Source: Lentisalinibacter orientalis (GTDB taxonomy: Bacteria; Pseudomonadota; Gammaproteobacteria; Steroidobacterales; Woeseiaceae). From it: a DNA stretch of 64,000 nt. Below the pieces are notes generated by a model, which did no database searches, was not told where the DNA came from, and saw only the letters and a list, made by a program, of their open reading frames with translations. The stretch's first letter is position 1, and every line of letters starts with the position of its first letter. The stretch is from NCBI RefSeq assembly GCF_040706535.1, contig NZ_JAPDRJ010000006.1, forward strand, positions 62,001 through 126,000, given 5' to 3'. This document shows positions 51,092 to 60,282 of the stretch, piece after piece. Position numbers and translations under genes: made by a program.

Positions 51092-51697
51092 TCAGTCCGC
51101 CCGCTCCACCCGGATGCTGCGGCTCGAGCCCCCGCGACTCATCAGGTAGGAGCCGAGGCTGGCGCGGCGGATCTTCACCTCCTGGCCCTCTCGCAGCAGA
51201 AACCGGGACGGGACGGTCTGGCGCCAGATCTGGCCGTTGTCGAGCTTCACCGCGATGCGGTCCGGCGTGATCTCGATCAGCTCGACGACCTCGCCGGTGA
51301 TCTGCTGCAGCTCCTCGCGTCCGGCCGCCTGGTCCATACGGCGCTGAATGTCGGCCGGGTCGCGGCCGAACAGCTCTTCGGGAGAGGTCATCGGAGCGGT
51401 TTCGGTGCCGGCGTCATCGGCGCGGCGGTCCACGGCGCGGTCGTAGCAGGCCAGCCGCTCGTCGGCGCCGGCGATATCCCGGCAGGCCAGCACGTCCGCG
51501 GGCAGGCCTTGCGCGCCAGCCGGGCCGGCGACGATGGTGGCGATGGCGGCGGCCGCGAGGAGCGTGCCGACGGCCGTTGCGATTGGCGAGGCCGCCGGCA
51601 CGGCAGCGATTGATGCCGATGTCTCCGGAACCGACGCCGGGCACACCGACCGGCGGGGCTGTGGGCCGCGCGACAGGATGAGGTGCAGTTTCCGCAT
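51092..51697 (-). CDS. Exported protein of unknown function with a Cys-Tyr-rich motif
   Basis: This 201-residue protein starts at ATG 51697, with a long N-terminal region before a hydrophobic stretch (GTLLAAAAIATIVAGPAGAQ). The mature start LPADVLACRDIAGADERLACYDRAV is a motif found in many short proteobacterial envelope proteins. A C-terminal SH3-like stretch reads GEVVELIEITPDRIAVKLDN, then GQIWRQTVPSRFLLREGQEV and KIRRASLGSYLM. The two Cys of the motif probably form a disulfide. I cannot assign a family name. It diverges from the TPR-sulfotransferase gene, and a 13-bp triplet repeat lies in the gap. Confidence 0.7.
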   Translation of the reverse strand: MRKLHLILSRGPQPRRSVCPASVPETSASIAAVPAASPIATAVGTLLAAAAIATIVAGPAGAQGLPADVLACRDIAGADERLACYDRAVDRRADDAGTETAPMTSPEELFGRDPADIQRRMDQAAGREELQQITGEVVELIEITPDRIAVKLDNGQIWRQTVPSRFLLREGQEVKIRRASLGSYLMSRGGSSRSIRVERAD

Positions 51698-51763
51698 GGC
51701 CGATAAGATAGCATTGAAAAACGGCGGTGGCCCGCCCACAATCCGGCCGCTTCTGCCACCCGC

Positions 51764-51802
51764 TAACCAGAACCCGTAACCAGAACCAGTAACCAGAACC
51801 AG
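51764..51802. repeat. 13-bp tandem repeat, three copies, upstream of a TPR-sulfotransferase gene
   Basis: TAACCAGAACCCG is followed by two perfect copies of TAACCAGAACCAG. It ends 14 bp before the likely TTG start at 51817. Confidence 0.85.
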
Positions 51803-51816
51803 TCCGGCTGACCGAT

Positions 51817-53835
51817 TTGCAGAATCCGAACACCAACGCCGACGCCGAGCGAGCCCTGGACGCCGCGCTGGCCCGCATCGACGAGCTGCTCGGCAGCGAT
51901 CCCGCCCGTGCGGATGCCGAGGCGCGAGCCCTGCTGGAGAAGATACCCGGCCAGCCCGCAGCCCTGCTGTTCCGGGCCATTGCCCGGCGCCTGATGAACG
52001 ACCCTGCGGCCGCTGTCGGGATCCTCGGCCCGCTGTGCCAGGCTCATCCGAACGCTGCGGTGCCCCGGTTGCAGCTTGGCCTCGCGCTGCGGGAGACGGG
52101 CGACGACGAGGCCGCACTGGCCACACTCCGGCGTGCCGTCGACGCCAAACCGGATTTCGCCGATGCCTGGCTCGCGCTGGCCGATCTGCTGACCGCACTC
52201 GAACGAACCGCAGAGGCCGACCGGGCGTTCGCAGGCTACATTGCACACGCCAACCAGAAACCGCGCATAGCCGAGGCCGGCCGCGCGCTGGCCGAGAACC
52301 GGCCGGGCGACGCCGAAGCCCTGTTGCGCGCGCAGCTCGGCCCCTATCCCAACGATGTGGTGGCGCTGTGCCTGCTGGCGGATGCCGCGGAGCGCCAGGA
52401 GCGCATCGGCGAGGCGGAGGAGCTGCTCGCGCGCTGCATCGAGCTCGCCCCCGGCTACCGGCGCGCGCGCCACAACCACGCCGTCGTGCTCATGCGGCAG
52501 AACCGCCTGCAGGAGGGGCTGGCGGAGACCGGGCCGCTGCTGGACGCGGATCCGAAGAACACCGACGCGCGCAAGCTTAAGGCCTCCATCCTGGTCCGGC
52601 TGCTCGAGTACGACGAGTCCATCCGCCTCTGCGAGGAGCTGCTGGCCGAGGACGAGGCCCAGCCCACGGTCTGGACCAGCCTCGGCCACATGCTGAAGTC
52701 GGTGGGGCGCCGGGAGGACTGCATCCGCGCCTATCGCAAGGCCATCGAGCTGGCGCCGGGCTATGGCGAGGCGTACTGGAGTCTCGCCAACCTGAAGACC
52801 CACAGCCTGACCGACGAGGAGCTGGATGCGATCGGGCGGCAGCTGGAACTGGCCGGGCTCGAGGAACGGGATCGCTGGCACCTGCACTTCGCGATGGGCA
52901 AGGGGCTGGAGGATCGGGAGCGCTACGAGGAGTCTTTCCGGCACTACGCCGAGGGCAACCGGCTGCGGCGCGCCCGCAGCGCCTACGACATCGGCGAGAT
53001 GGAGTCGCACGTGCGCCGCAGCAAGGCGCTGCTGACCGGGCCGTTCTTCGCGGATCGGGCCGGTTTCGGTGCCGGCGCGCCGGATCCGGTCTTCATCGTG
53101 GGTCTGCCGCGCTCAGGCTCCACGCTGGTGGAGCAGATCCTCGCGAGCCACAGCCGGGTGGAAGGGACCATGGAGCTCCCCAACATCGCCGCCATCGCGC
53201 GGACACTCGACCGCGGTGCCGCGCCGGCCGGCGCTTATCCGGAGTCGCTGGGGCAGCTGACGGCCGAGGAATCCCGGGCGCTGGGCGAGCGCTACCTCGA
53301 GGAGACCCGGGTCCAGCGGAAGGAGGGCACGCCCTTCTTCGTGGACAAGATGCCGAATAATTTCGCCCACATCGGCCTGATCCACCTGATCCTGCCGAAC
53401 GCCCGCATCATCGACGTGCGACGCCACCCGATGGCCTGCGGCCTGTCGCTGTTCAAGGAACACTTCGCCCGGGCGCAGCAGTTCAGCTACGACCTCGCGA
53501 CCATCGGCCGCTATTACCGGCTGTATGCAGACCTGATGGCTCATTTCGATGCCGTCCTGCCCGGGCGCGTGCACCGGGTCGTCTACGAGCATCTCGTCGA
53601 CGATACCGAGTCCGAGGTCCGCCGCCTGCTGGAATACTGCGGCCTGCCGTTCGAGGAAGGCTGTCTCGCATTCCACGAGAACCGCCGCGCGGTGAGCACG
53701 GCGAGCTCCGAGCAGGTCCGCCGGCCCATCTTCCGCTCCGGTCTGGACTATTGGCGGCACTATGAACCCTGGCTGGGGCCCCTGGAGGCCGAACTTGGCG
53801 ATCTCGTCGACGATTGGGCGACTTTCGCCCGCTAG
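51817..53835 (+). CDS. TPR-sulfotransferase 1
   Basis: This is a 672-residue cytosolic protein. Tetratricopeptide repeats fill about 1-330 (for example PRLQLGLALRETGDDEAALATL, ARHNHAVVLMRQNRLQEGLA, YRKAIELAPGYGEAYWSLAN). A PAPS-dependent sulfotransferase domain follows, with the phosphate-binding loop VFIVGLPRSGSTLVEQILASH at about 426-446. DKMPNNFAHIGLI and DVRRHPMACGLSLF (3'-phosphate site) come next, then a final ENRRAVSTASSEQVRRPI. Such proteins transfer sulfate to carbohydrates, lipids or tyrosines; the acceptor is unknown. A TTG at 51817 is the likely start. A hairpin and the TonB-dependent receptor gene follow. Confidence 0.85.
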   Translation: MQNPNTNADAERALDAALARIDELLGSDPARADAEARALLEKIPGQPAALLFRAIARRLMNDPAAAVGILGPLCQAHPNAAVPRLQLGLALRETGDDEAALATLRRAVDAKPDFADAWLALADLLTALERTAEADRAFAGYIAHANQKPRIAEAGRALAENRPGDAEALLRAQLGPYPNDVVALCLLADAAERQERIGEAEELLARCIELAPGYRRARHNHAVVLMRQNRLQEGLAETGPLLDADPKNTDARKLKASILVRLLEYDESIRLCEELLAEDEAQPTVWTSLGHMLKSVGRREDCIRAYRKAIELAPGYGEAYWSLANLKTHSLTDEELDAIGRQLELAGLEERDRWHLHFAMGKGLEDRERYEESFRHYAEGNRLRRARSAYDIGEMESHVRRSKALLTGPFFADRAGFGAGAPDPVFIVGLPRSGSTLVEQILASHSRVEGTMELPNIAAIARTLDRGAAPAGAYPESLGQLTAEESRALGERYLEETRVQRKEGTPFFVDKMPNNFAHIGLIHLILPNARIIDVRRHPMACGLSLFKEHFARAQQFSYDLATIGRYYRLYADLMAHFDAVLPGRVHRVVYEHLVDDTESEVRRLLEYCGLPFEEGCLAFHENRRAVSTASSEQVRRPIFRSGLDYWRHYEPWLGPLEAELGDLVDDWATFAR

Positions 53836-53836
53836 T

Positions 53837-53864
53837 GGCGGGCCCGCCCTGCTTTCGGCCCGCC
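53837..53864 (+). terminator. Hairpin after TPR-sulfotransferase 1
   Basis: An 8-bp stem GGCGGGCC / GGCCCGCC starts immediately after the stop codon, with no clear T run. It may be a weak terminator. Confidence 0.45.
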
Positions 53865-53917
53865 GCTGTTGCAGTCGCACAACAGCGAAGATTCCCCGGA
53901 AAATCTGTTGCTTGAAA

Positions 53918-53936
53918 GTTACACCTTTTCTGTAAC
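53918..53936. promoter_or_regulatory. Inverted repeat upstream of the large TonB-dependent receptor
   Basis: GTTACA-N7-TGTAAC is a perfect dyad, 119 bp before the receptor start. It could be a repressor or activator operator. No matching site was noticed elsewhere in the window. Confidence 0.4.
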
Positions 53937-54054
53937 AGGCTATTGAAATGGTTCATTGCTGTGGCATACTCGCCTGCCATGGTCGTGGTTGTATCGAAAA
54001 GACAACGTCAGACACGACCAGCTCTTATCAATCAAACGGTCTGGGGAGAGTTCA

Positions 54055-56958
54055 ATGTTGACTAAGAAACCTCTGACCTGTGCTGTACAGCGAGCGTTGT
54101 ACGGGGCGGCCGCGGTTACCGCGGCGGCAACCGGTGCACCGATCGCTGCCCAGGCACAGGACGATGCCGAAGGCGTTCTCGAAGAGATCGTCGTCACCGG
54201 TTCGCGTATTGCGACCGATGCGAACCTGATCACGGCGAGCCCGGTCACGACCGTGCGGCCGGAGGATATCACCTCTCGCGGTATTACCCGCGTCGAGGAC
54301 CTGCTGAACGACATGCCGCAGATCACGCCGGAGCTGACTTCCGGTGAAGCCAACGGCGCGACCGGTACGGCTACCCTCGACCTTCGCGGTCTGGGTTCCG
54401 ACCGAACCCTGGTGCTGGTCAACGGCCATCGCATGGGCTTCGGCGATCCCTTCGCTCTTGCGCCCGACGTGAACCAGATCCCCGCCTCCATGATCGAGCG
54501 CGTCGAGCTTCTCACCGGCGGTGCGGCATCGGTATACGGTTCGGATGCCGTCGCGGGCGTGGTCAACTTCATCATGAAGGACGACTTCGAAGGCGTTCAG
54601 ATCGACTACCAGTTCTCCGGTTACTCGCACAACAACGACAACAGTGCGGTCCGCGCGCAGCTGGCAGCCTCCGGTTTCGAGGTTCCGGAGGATGATGTAC
54701 GCGACGGTTATCAGCGCAACCTGAACATCCTCATGGGCGTGAACTCACCGGATGGCAAGGGTAACGTCACCGGTTACCTCGGCTGGCGCGAAGTCGATTC
54801 GCTGACCCATTCCAAGCGGGACTACAGTGCCTGCGCGCTGAGCTCCTCCAATGGCGAAACCTGTGCCGGATCGGCGACCATCCCGACCGGCCTGTTCACG
54901 CCGTTCGACGGTACGTATTTCACCGTGGCCGGCGACGAGTTCGTGCCGTGGGATTACACGTATTACAACTACGGTCCCCTGAACCACTTCCAGCGTCCCG
55001 ACGAACGCTACACCGGCGGCGTGTTCGGCCACTACGAGTTCGATGAGAAGCTCGAGGTGTACACGGAAGTCATGTTCATGGACGATCGCAGCCTGGCGCA
55101 GATCGCGCCCTCCGGTGCGTTCTTCGTTACCAGCCAGATCCCCTGCGAGAACCCGCTGCTGTCGGCTCAGCAGTTCAATACGCTGGGGTGCACGAGCACG
55201 GCGGACATCGCGCCTTACTACATCGGGCGCCGTAACGTGGAAGGCGGGGCGCGCGTCAGCGACCTCAAGCACACCAGTCTCCGTATGCTCGGCGGTGTGC
55301 GCGGCGACATCAACGACCAGTGGAGCTACGATGCGTTCTTCAACTCGTCGCGGCTGCGCTATTCCAACGTCTACCTGAACGATCTCTCCATCACGCGCAT
55401 TCAGCGGGCGCTGGACGTCGTCACGGATCCGGGGACCGGTCAGCCGGTCTGCCGCACGGTACTGTCCGGCGCTGATCCCGCCTGCGTGCCCTACAACGTC
55501 TTCGAGACCGGAGGCGTTACCGATGCAGCAGTCAACTACCTGACTCTGCCGCTGTTCGCGACAGGTGATCTCGAGCAGGATCAGTTCGTGGCGTACGTGC
55601 AGGGCGACCTGACCGACTATGGTATCCAGCTGCCGAGCGCCGAGGACGGCGTCAAAGTGATCTTCGGTGTCGAGTATCGCGACGAGCTGATCGACTACCG
55701 CCCGGACAATGGCTTCACCAGCGGCGACGGCGCCGGCCAGGGTGGTGCCACCGCGGCTGTCTCTGGTGCCGTGTTGGTCAAGGAGTGGTTTACGGAAGCG
55801 CGTGTTCCGCTCGTCCAGGGCAAGCCCTTCGCCGAGGAAATCGCTCTCGACCTGCGTTACCGCTCTTCGGACTACGATATCCCGGACGAGACCACTGACA
55901 CCTGGAACATCGGCGGCGAGTGGCGGCCTGTTGAGAGCCTCATGATCCGCGGTGGAATCTCCCAGGCGGTGCGTGCGCCGAACATCCGCGAGCTGTTCGA
56001 GCCTTCGAGCTTCGGCCTCTGGGCCGGTACCGATCCCTGCGGCGGACCGACCCCCGAGTTGTCCCAGGCGGCCTGTGCTAATACCGGCGTGACGGCTGCT
56101 CAGTACGGCAACGTGCCGCTCAGCCCGGCTGGTCAGTACAACGCCATCTTCGGCGGCAACCTCGACCTGGAGCCGGAAGAGTCGGATTCCTTCACCTTCG
56201 GTGCGGTCTTCACTCCCACCGGCGATATGTTCGGCGGTCTCCTCGACGGCCTGACGTTGAGTGTCGACTACTGGAGCATTGAGGTGGAGGACGCCATCGA
56301 GGCGGGTATCGGTGAGGAATTCACGATTCGCCAGTGCGCAGCGACGGGTAGTCCGGCTGCCTGCTCACTGATCAGTCGTGGGCCGAACGGTAACCTCTGG
56401 GTTGGATCGGCGAACGTCATTTCGCAGAATATCAACATCGGTTTCTTCGAGATCGCCGGCTGGGATATCACCGGTACCTACGGGATGGAGCTCGGCGACT
56501 GGGGTAGCCTGGACATTTCTCTGCGCGGAACGCTGCTGGACAAATTCGACCAGCAGCCCGTTGCTGGTGCCCCGGTGCAGGAATGTGCCGGCAAGATCGG
56601 CGGTGACTGCGAGCGTCCGCGGCCGGAGTGGAAGCACGTCCTGAACGCGACGTGGATGACGCCCTGGGACGTGCAGGTGACCGGTGGCTGGCGGTATGTC
56701 GGTGAGGTGGATCAGTTCGAAGGCTCGGCGTTCAAGGTCGATCCCGAGAACTACTTCGACCTCTCGGCCAACTACGCTGTGAGCTGGTTCGGCGGCGAGA
56801 CGGTGCTGAACGCAGGTATTTCCAATATCTTCGATAACGCACCGCCGGTGAACGGCTTCATCAACAACATCTCGACCTACAGTAACGGCAACACGGTCCC
56901 GGGAACCTGGGATCACCTCGGCCGCTACTTCTTCCTGGGCGTGACTCAGAACTTCTGA
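54055..56958 (+). CDS. TonB-dependent receptor flanked by TPR-sulfotransferase genes
   Basis: This outer-membrane receptor of 967 residues has signal peptide end near AQAQ-DD. The TonB box region is GVLEEIVVTGSRIATDANLI. The plug follows (SPVTTVRPEDITSRGITRVE, DLRGLGSDRTLVLVNGHRMG, VELLTGGAASVYGSDAVAGV, VNFIMKDDFEGVQID), then a barrel with several Cys-containing loops and the terminal GRYFFLGVTQNF. The type is that of receptors for peptides, polysaccharides or siderophores in gammaproteobacteria; the cysteine-rich extracellular loops are notable. It lies between two TPR-sulfotransferase genes facing each way. ATG 54055 has GGGGAGAG. A strong terminator follows at 56986-57025, so it is a single-gene transcript. 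Confidence 0.9.
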   Translation: MLTKKPLTCAVQRALYGAAAVTAAATGAPIAAQAQDDAEGVLEEIVVTGSRIATDANLITASPVTTVRPEDITSRGITRVEDLLNDMPQITPELTSGEANGATGTATLDLRGLGSDRTLVLVNGHRMGFGDPFALAPDVNQIPASMIERVELLTGGAASVYGSDAVAGVVNFIMKDDFEGVQIDYQFSGYSHNNDNSAVRAQLAASGFEVPEDDVRDGYQRNLNILMGVNSPDGKGNVTGYLGWREVDSLTHSKRDYSACALSSSNGETCAGSATIPTGLFTPFDGTYFTVAGDEFVPWDYTYYNYGPLNHFQRPDERYTGGVFGHYEFDEKLEVYTEVMFMDDRSLAQIAPSGAFFVTSQIPCENPLLSAQQFNTLGCTSTADIAPYYIGRRNVEGGARVSDLKHTSLRMLGGVRGDINDQWSYDAFFNSSRLRYSNVYLNDLSITRIQRALDVVTDPGTGQPVCRTVLSGADPACVPYNVFETGGVTDAAVNYLTLPLFATGDLEQDQFVAYVQGDLTDYGIQLPSAEDGVKVIFGVEYRDELIDYRPDNGFTSGDGAGQGGATAAVSGAVLVKEWFTEARVPLVQGKPFAEEIALDLRYRSSDYDIPDETTDTWNIGGEWRPVESLMIRGGISQAVRAPNIRELFEPSSFGLWAGTDPCGGPTPELSQAACANTGVTAAQYGNVPLSPAGQYNAIFGGNLDLEPEESDSFTFGAVFTPTGDMFGGLLDGLTLSVDYWSIEVEDAIEAGIGEEFTIRQCAATGSPAACSLISRGPNGNLWVGSANVISQNINIGFFEIAGWDITGTYGMELGDWGSLDISLRGTLLDKFDQQPVAGAPVQECAGKIGGDCERPRPEWKHVLNATWMTPWDVQVTGGWRYVGEVDQFEGSAFKVDPENYFDLSANYAVSWFGGETVLNAGISNIFDNAPPVNGFINNISTYSNGNTVPGTWDHLGRYFFLGVTQNF

Positions 56959-56985
56959 TCCCACCCAAGGTCGTAGCCGTCAAGG

Positions 56986-57025
56986 ATGGCGGGCCCCCGG
57001 AAACGGGGGTCCGCCATTTTTTTTT
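56986..57025 (+). terminator. Rho-independent terminator of the TonB-dependent receptor gene
   Basis: A long stem, ATGGCGG-CCCCCG pairing with CGGGGG-CCGCCAT, has a GAAA-type loop and nine T residues behind it. It lies 28 bp after the stop. Confidence 0.92.
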
Positions 57026-57094
57026 CGGGATCAAGATGCCCGGCTGTTCGCCGATAAGTGCATGGCCGCCCACATCAGATGAGCGGCTGGATTG

Positions 57095-59041
57095 CTAGGG
57101 TTCGCCCTTTTCGAGCAGCGAAATGAGCGGCAATAGCTGATCTTCGTAGTGCCGCCAGCGATCGATCGATCGGCTGTGGATCGGCTCCCGCACCTGCATG
57201 CTGCTGGCCGTCTTCACGGCCCGCCGGTTCTCGTGGAAATTCAGGCAGGCGGGATCCCACTCGAGGCCCAGGTAATCGATCAGCCTGCGGCTGACGGCCT
57301 CCTGGTCGCGGACCAGGTCCTGATAATCCACCTCCAGAAAACCGGCATTGAATGTCTCGCGCCAGTGGGTCATCAGCCGCTCGTAGCCCCGGTAGTAGTG
57401 ACCGAGTTCCTCGAGATCGTAGGAGAACTCGTTGCCGACCACGAAATAGTGGAAGTAATTGGACAGGCAGGTGTCGAGGGGATTGCGGCGGCAATGCACG
57501 ATCCTCGCCCGGGGAAACAGGACCCGGATGAGGCCGATCCGCAGGAAGTTGCTGGGCGCCTTGTCCGTGATGCGGGCGGGCGAATCCGAGCGGCCTCGCA
57601 GGACTGCCAGGTAACGGTCGGACCAGTCGGCAGCCACGGCAGGGCCGCGCCGGCGTATCGACTCCGGGTATCCCGCCAGCTCCATTTCGAAATTGGCGAG
57701 CACCGGCAGTTCGCCGGCGCCATGCACCCGGGGATGGCTGGCCACAATCTGCTCCACCAGCGTGGTGCCGGAGCGGGGCATGCCGACAATGAACACCGGC
57801 AATTCGGAATCCGAGCCCCAGTCGCGTGCCGCTTCACGGAGTTCCGGCGAAAACGTCTCGATCAGTCGATCGATCAGGAGGGCATGCTCGTCGGGATCGT
57901 ACTGGATCGCCCTCCGTCTGATCCGGTTCGCGGTTCGATAGTGCCGGAATGCCTCCGCGAACTTTCTGTTATGCTCGGCTATTCTGGCCAGCGCATAGTG
58001 GAAGTGCATCGTGTCTTCGGACGACAGGTCGGGGCGTTCGAGTTGCTCTCGTATCGCCGCGACCATCTCCGGGTCCGGGCGCACATTGGTGAGATGGCGA
58101 TAGGCCTCGGCGTAGGACGGCCGGATCGCGATCACCTTCCGGTACTCGGTCGCCGCCTCGTCCGAACGGCCGAGCTGGAACAGGACATTGCCCAGGTTGT
58201 TCCTGGCATCGGCATAATCAGGGTCGATGGCGATGGCCCGCTGGTAGCAGGCCATCGCATCATGCGGTCGGCCGGTCTCGTCATAGACGAGACCCAGATT
58301 GTTATGTGCCATCGCGAACCCCGGGCGGAGCGCCAGAGCCTTCTCGTACTCCGCCGCGGCGGCGTCGAGACGACCGTCAGCCTTCAGGGCCGTGCCGAGA
58401 TTGTTGTGCGCCTCGGCGAATCGGGGATCGAGCGCGATGGCGCGCCGGTAATGACCGATCGCCTCATCCGTCCGGCCGAGGTCTCGCAGCGTATTGCCCA
58501 GATTGTTGTGAGCCCCCGGATAGTCCGGAGCAATAGAGAGGGCACGATCGAAATGCTGCAGTGCCTCTTCCGGCCGGCCGAGCGCCTTCAGGGCGAGCCC
58601 GAGATTGTCGTGCGACATCACGAACTCCGGAGCGAGGGATATCGCGCGCTCATACTCGGCCGCTGCCTCCGCGTACCGGCCGAGCTCCATATACACGTTG
58701 CCGAGATTGTTGATGGCGCCAGCGAACCGCGGGTTGAGGCGCAGTGCTTCACGGTAATGACCGATTGCCTCGTCCGGGCGCCCGAGCGCCCGACAGGTTT
58801 CGCCGCACATATTATGAGCGTCCGCGTTGCCCGGGCTGACCACGATGGCCTTGTTCAGCAGATCGTGTGCCTCCTCGTTCCGGCCGACCTGAAGCGCCAT
58901 CACGCCGAGCAGGTACAGGGCGTTCGGGTCCTGCGGCCGTTCCGAGAGGATGGAGCGGTAGATCGCCTCCGCCTCGCGCAGACGGCCCGCCTGATGATGG
59001 GCTATAGCGACCTGCAGCTGCTGTGCGACACTCGATGACAT
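57095..59041 (-). CDS. TPR-sulfotransferase 2
   Basis: This 648-residue protein has about nine regular TPR units in the first 330 residues, nearly all with the pattern APEF/YAEAHNNLGxxL (for example EAIGHYRRAIALDPRFAEAH and QRAIAIDPDYADARNNLGNV). The sulfotransferase domain starts at about 413 with VFIVGMPRSGTTLVEQIVASH. TDKAPSNFLRIGLIRVLFP, HCRRNPLDTCLSNYFHYF and a closing ENRRAVKTASSMQVREPI match paralogue 1. The N-terminal start is ATG 59041, just ahead of SSSVAQQLQVAIAHHQAG. It is convergent with the receptor gene. The highly regular repeats are the kind that recognise a peptide or protein acceptor. Confidence 0.87.
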   Translation of the reverse strand: MSSSVAQQLQVAIAHHQAGRLREAEAIYRSILSERPQDPNALYLLGVMALQVGRNEEAHDLLNKAIVVSPGNADAHNMCGETCRALGRPDEAIGHYREALRLNPRFAGAINNLGNVYMELGRYAEAAAEYERAISLAPEFVMSHDNLGLALKALGRPEEALQHFDRALSIAPDYPGAHNNLGNTLRDLGRTDEAIGHYRRAIALDPRFAEAHNNLGTALKADGRLDAAAAEYEKALALRPGFAMAHNNLGLVYDETGRPHDAMACYQRAIAIDPDYADARNNLGNVLFQLGRSDEAATEYRKVIAIRPSYAEAYRHLTNVRPDPEMVAAIREQLERPDLSSEDTMHFHYALARIAEHNRKFAEAFRHYRTANRIRRRAIQYDPDEHALLIDRLIETFSPELREAARDWGSDSELPVFIVGMPRSGTTLVEQIVASHPRVHGAGELPVLANFEMELAGYPESIRRRGPAVAADWSDRYLAVLRGRSDSPARITDKAPSNFLRIGLIRVLFPRARIVHCRRNPLDTCLSNYFHYFVVGNEFSYDLEELGHYYRGYERLMTHWRETFNAGFLEVDYQDLVRDQEAVSRRLIDYLGLEWDPACLNFHENRRAVKTASSMQVREPIHSRSIDRWRHYEDQLLPLISLLEKGEP

Positions 59042-59258
59042 AAAATGGTCGGATCCAAGGTGGCTGTCAGTAATCTTATCGTCAATCCCGACACGATGCC
59101 GGGAAGCGCGACGATCGGATCGCCATGGAAGACCGGTCACGGTCAGCGGCGATCCTGACCGGCGCCCGGGCCTTGAAGAAAAGTGGGTACGGTGTTTGGC
59201 TGGCGACGGTCTGCCTGCTTCTGGCGGGCATCGCCATCAGGAAAGAAGAGGGGGAACC

Positions 59259-60164
59259 ATGAACACTCGGTTAGTGTCCGTCCTGTTGATCGCGTTCGCG
59301 ACGGTCCAGGCGTCGGAGGGAGAGTCCACGCAGGAGCCCGTTGGGGTCTGCGCCGGGGATGCAGTGTATCAGGCGTTCGACTTCTGGCTGGGTGAGTGGG
59401 AAATTTACAGTCCGGATGGTCGCTACGGAGGGACCAATCGCATTGTGAAGAAAGAGGCAGGATGCCTGGTCACCGAGCACTGGACGGGCCCGCGTGGCGG
59501 TACCGGCCAGAGTATGAACTTCTACGATCCGGTCGAGGATCGCTGGCGGCAGGTCTGGGTCAGCGATGGCTTCACAATCGACTATTCAGGAGGCCCGGAG
59601 GAATCGGGGGCGATGGTTCTGCAGGGTCATATCACCTACCTGAAGGCGAAGGAACGCCTGCCCTTCCGCGGCACCTGGACGCCGCTTCCCGGCGGCGAGG
59701 TGCGCCAGCACCTCGAGCAGCAGGATCCCGAAACCGGTGAATGGCGTACCTGGTTTCTCGCGGACTATCGACCGGCGACGACAGAGAAAGCGAACGAGGA
59801 TACGGCGCACGACGATCATACGCACCATGCCATCGACTATATCGAATTCTCGGTGACGGATGTTTCGGCCGCGAAGGCGTTCTACGGCCAGGCGTTCGGC
59901 TGGAAGTTCACCGACTACGGTCCGGACTACGCGGGGATACGCTCCGCCCGCGGTGAGACGGGAGGTCTGCGCCGTACTCCCGGGATCGAGAAGGGCGGTC
60001 CGCTGGTGATTCTCTACTCGGCTGACCTGGAAGCGACGCTGAAGGGAGTGCGTGAAGCCGGGGGCAAGATCGTGAGGGAGCCATTGCCGTTTCCCGGGGG
60101 ACGCAGGTTTCACTTCCTCGATCCGAGCGGCAACGAGCTGGCCGTCTGGTCGGAGTCGTCGTAA
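59259..60164 (+). CDS. DUF1579-like plus VOC fusion protein
   Basis: This 301-residue protein has a weak N-terminal signal (LVSVLLIAFATVQA). Domain one, about 28-165, resembles DUF1579: AFDFWLGEWEIYSPDGRYGG, VTEHWTGPRGGTGQSMNFYD, EDRWRQVWVSDGF. Domain two, about 195-300, is a glyoxalase-fold VOC module: HHAIDYIEFSVTDVSAAKAF, YGQAFGWKFTDYGPDYAGIR, LVILYSADLEATLKGV, FHFLDPSGNELAVWSE. The join is a His/Asp-rich linker. No catalytic residue set is clear. ATG 59259 is preceded by AGAGGGGGAACC. A partial REP-like element lies 38 bp after the stop. Confidence 0.78.
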   Translation: MNTRLVSVLLIAFATVQASEGESTQEPVGVCAGDAVYQAFDFWLGEWEIYSPDGRYGGTNRIVKKEAGCLVTEHWTGPRGGTGQSMNFYDPVEDRWRQVWVSDGFTIDYSGGPEESGAMVLQGHITYLKAKERLPFRGTWTPLPGGEVRQHLEQQDPETGEWRTWFLADYRPATTEKANEDTAHDDHTHHAIDYIEFSVTDVSAAKAFYGQAFGWKFTDYGPDYAGIRSARGETGGLRRTPGIEKGGPLVILYSADLEATLKGVREAGGKIVREPLPFPGGRRFHFLDPSGNELAVWSESS

Positions 60165-60202
60165 TGCTTTTTGCTGGACAGGTCGGCGCCAACGGGAGCA
60201 GG

Positions 60203-60227
60203 AATCGGGCCTGAAGGCCCTCCTGCA
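60203..60227. repeat. REP-like element, copy 10 (single arm)
   Basis: ATCGGGCC-TGAA-GGCCCTCCTGCA is an isolated right arm with one change in the foot (TGCA for TACA). It is the only copy seen outside 19.8-30.2 kb. Confidence 0.8.
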
Positions 60228-60282
60228 TGGGGAGGGGCGGAACCCCTATAATCGGGGTTCTTTCCGCGATCACGGGTATCGA

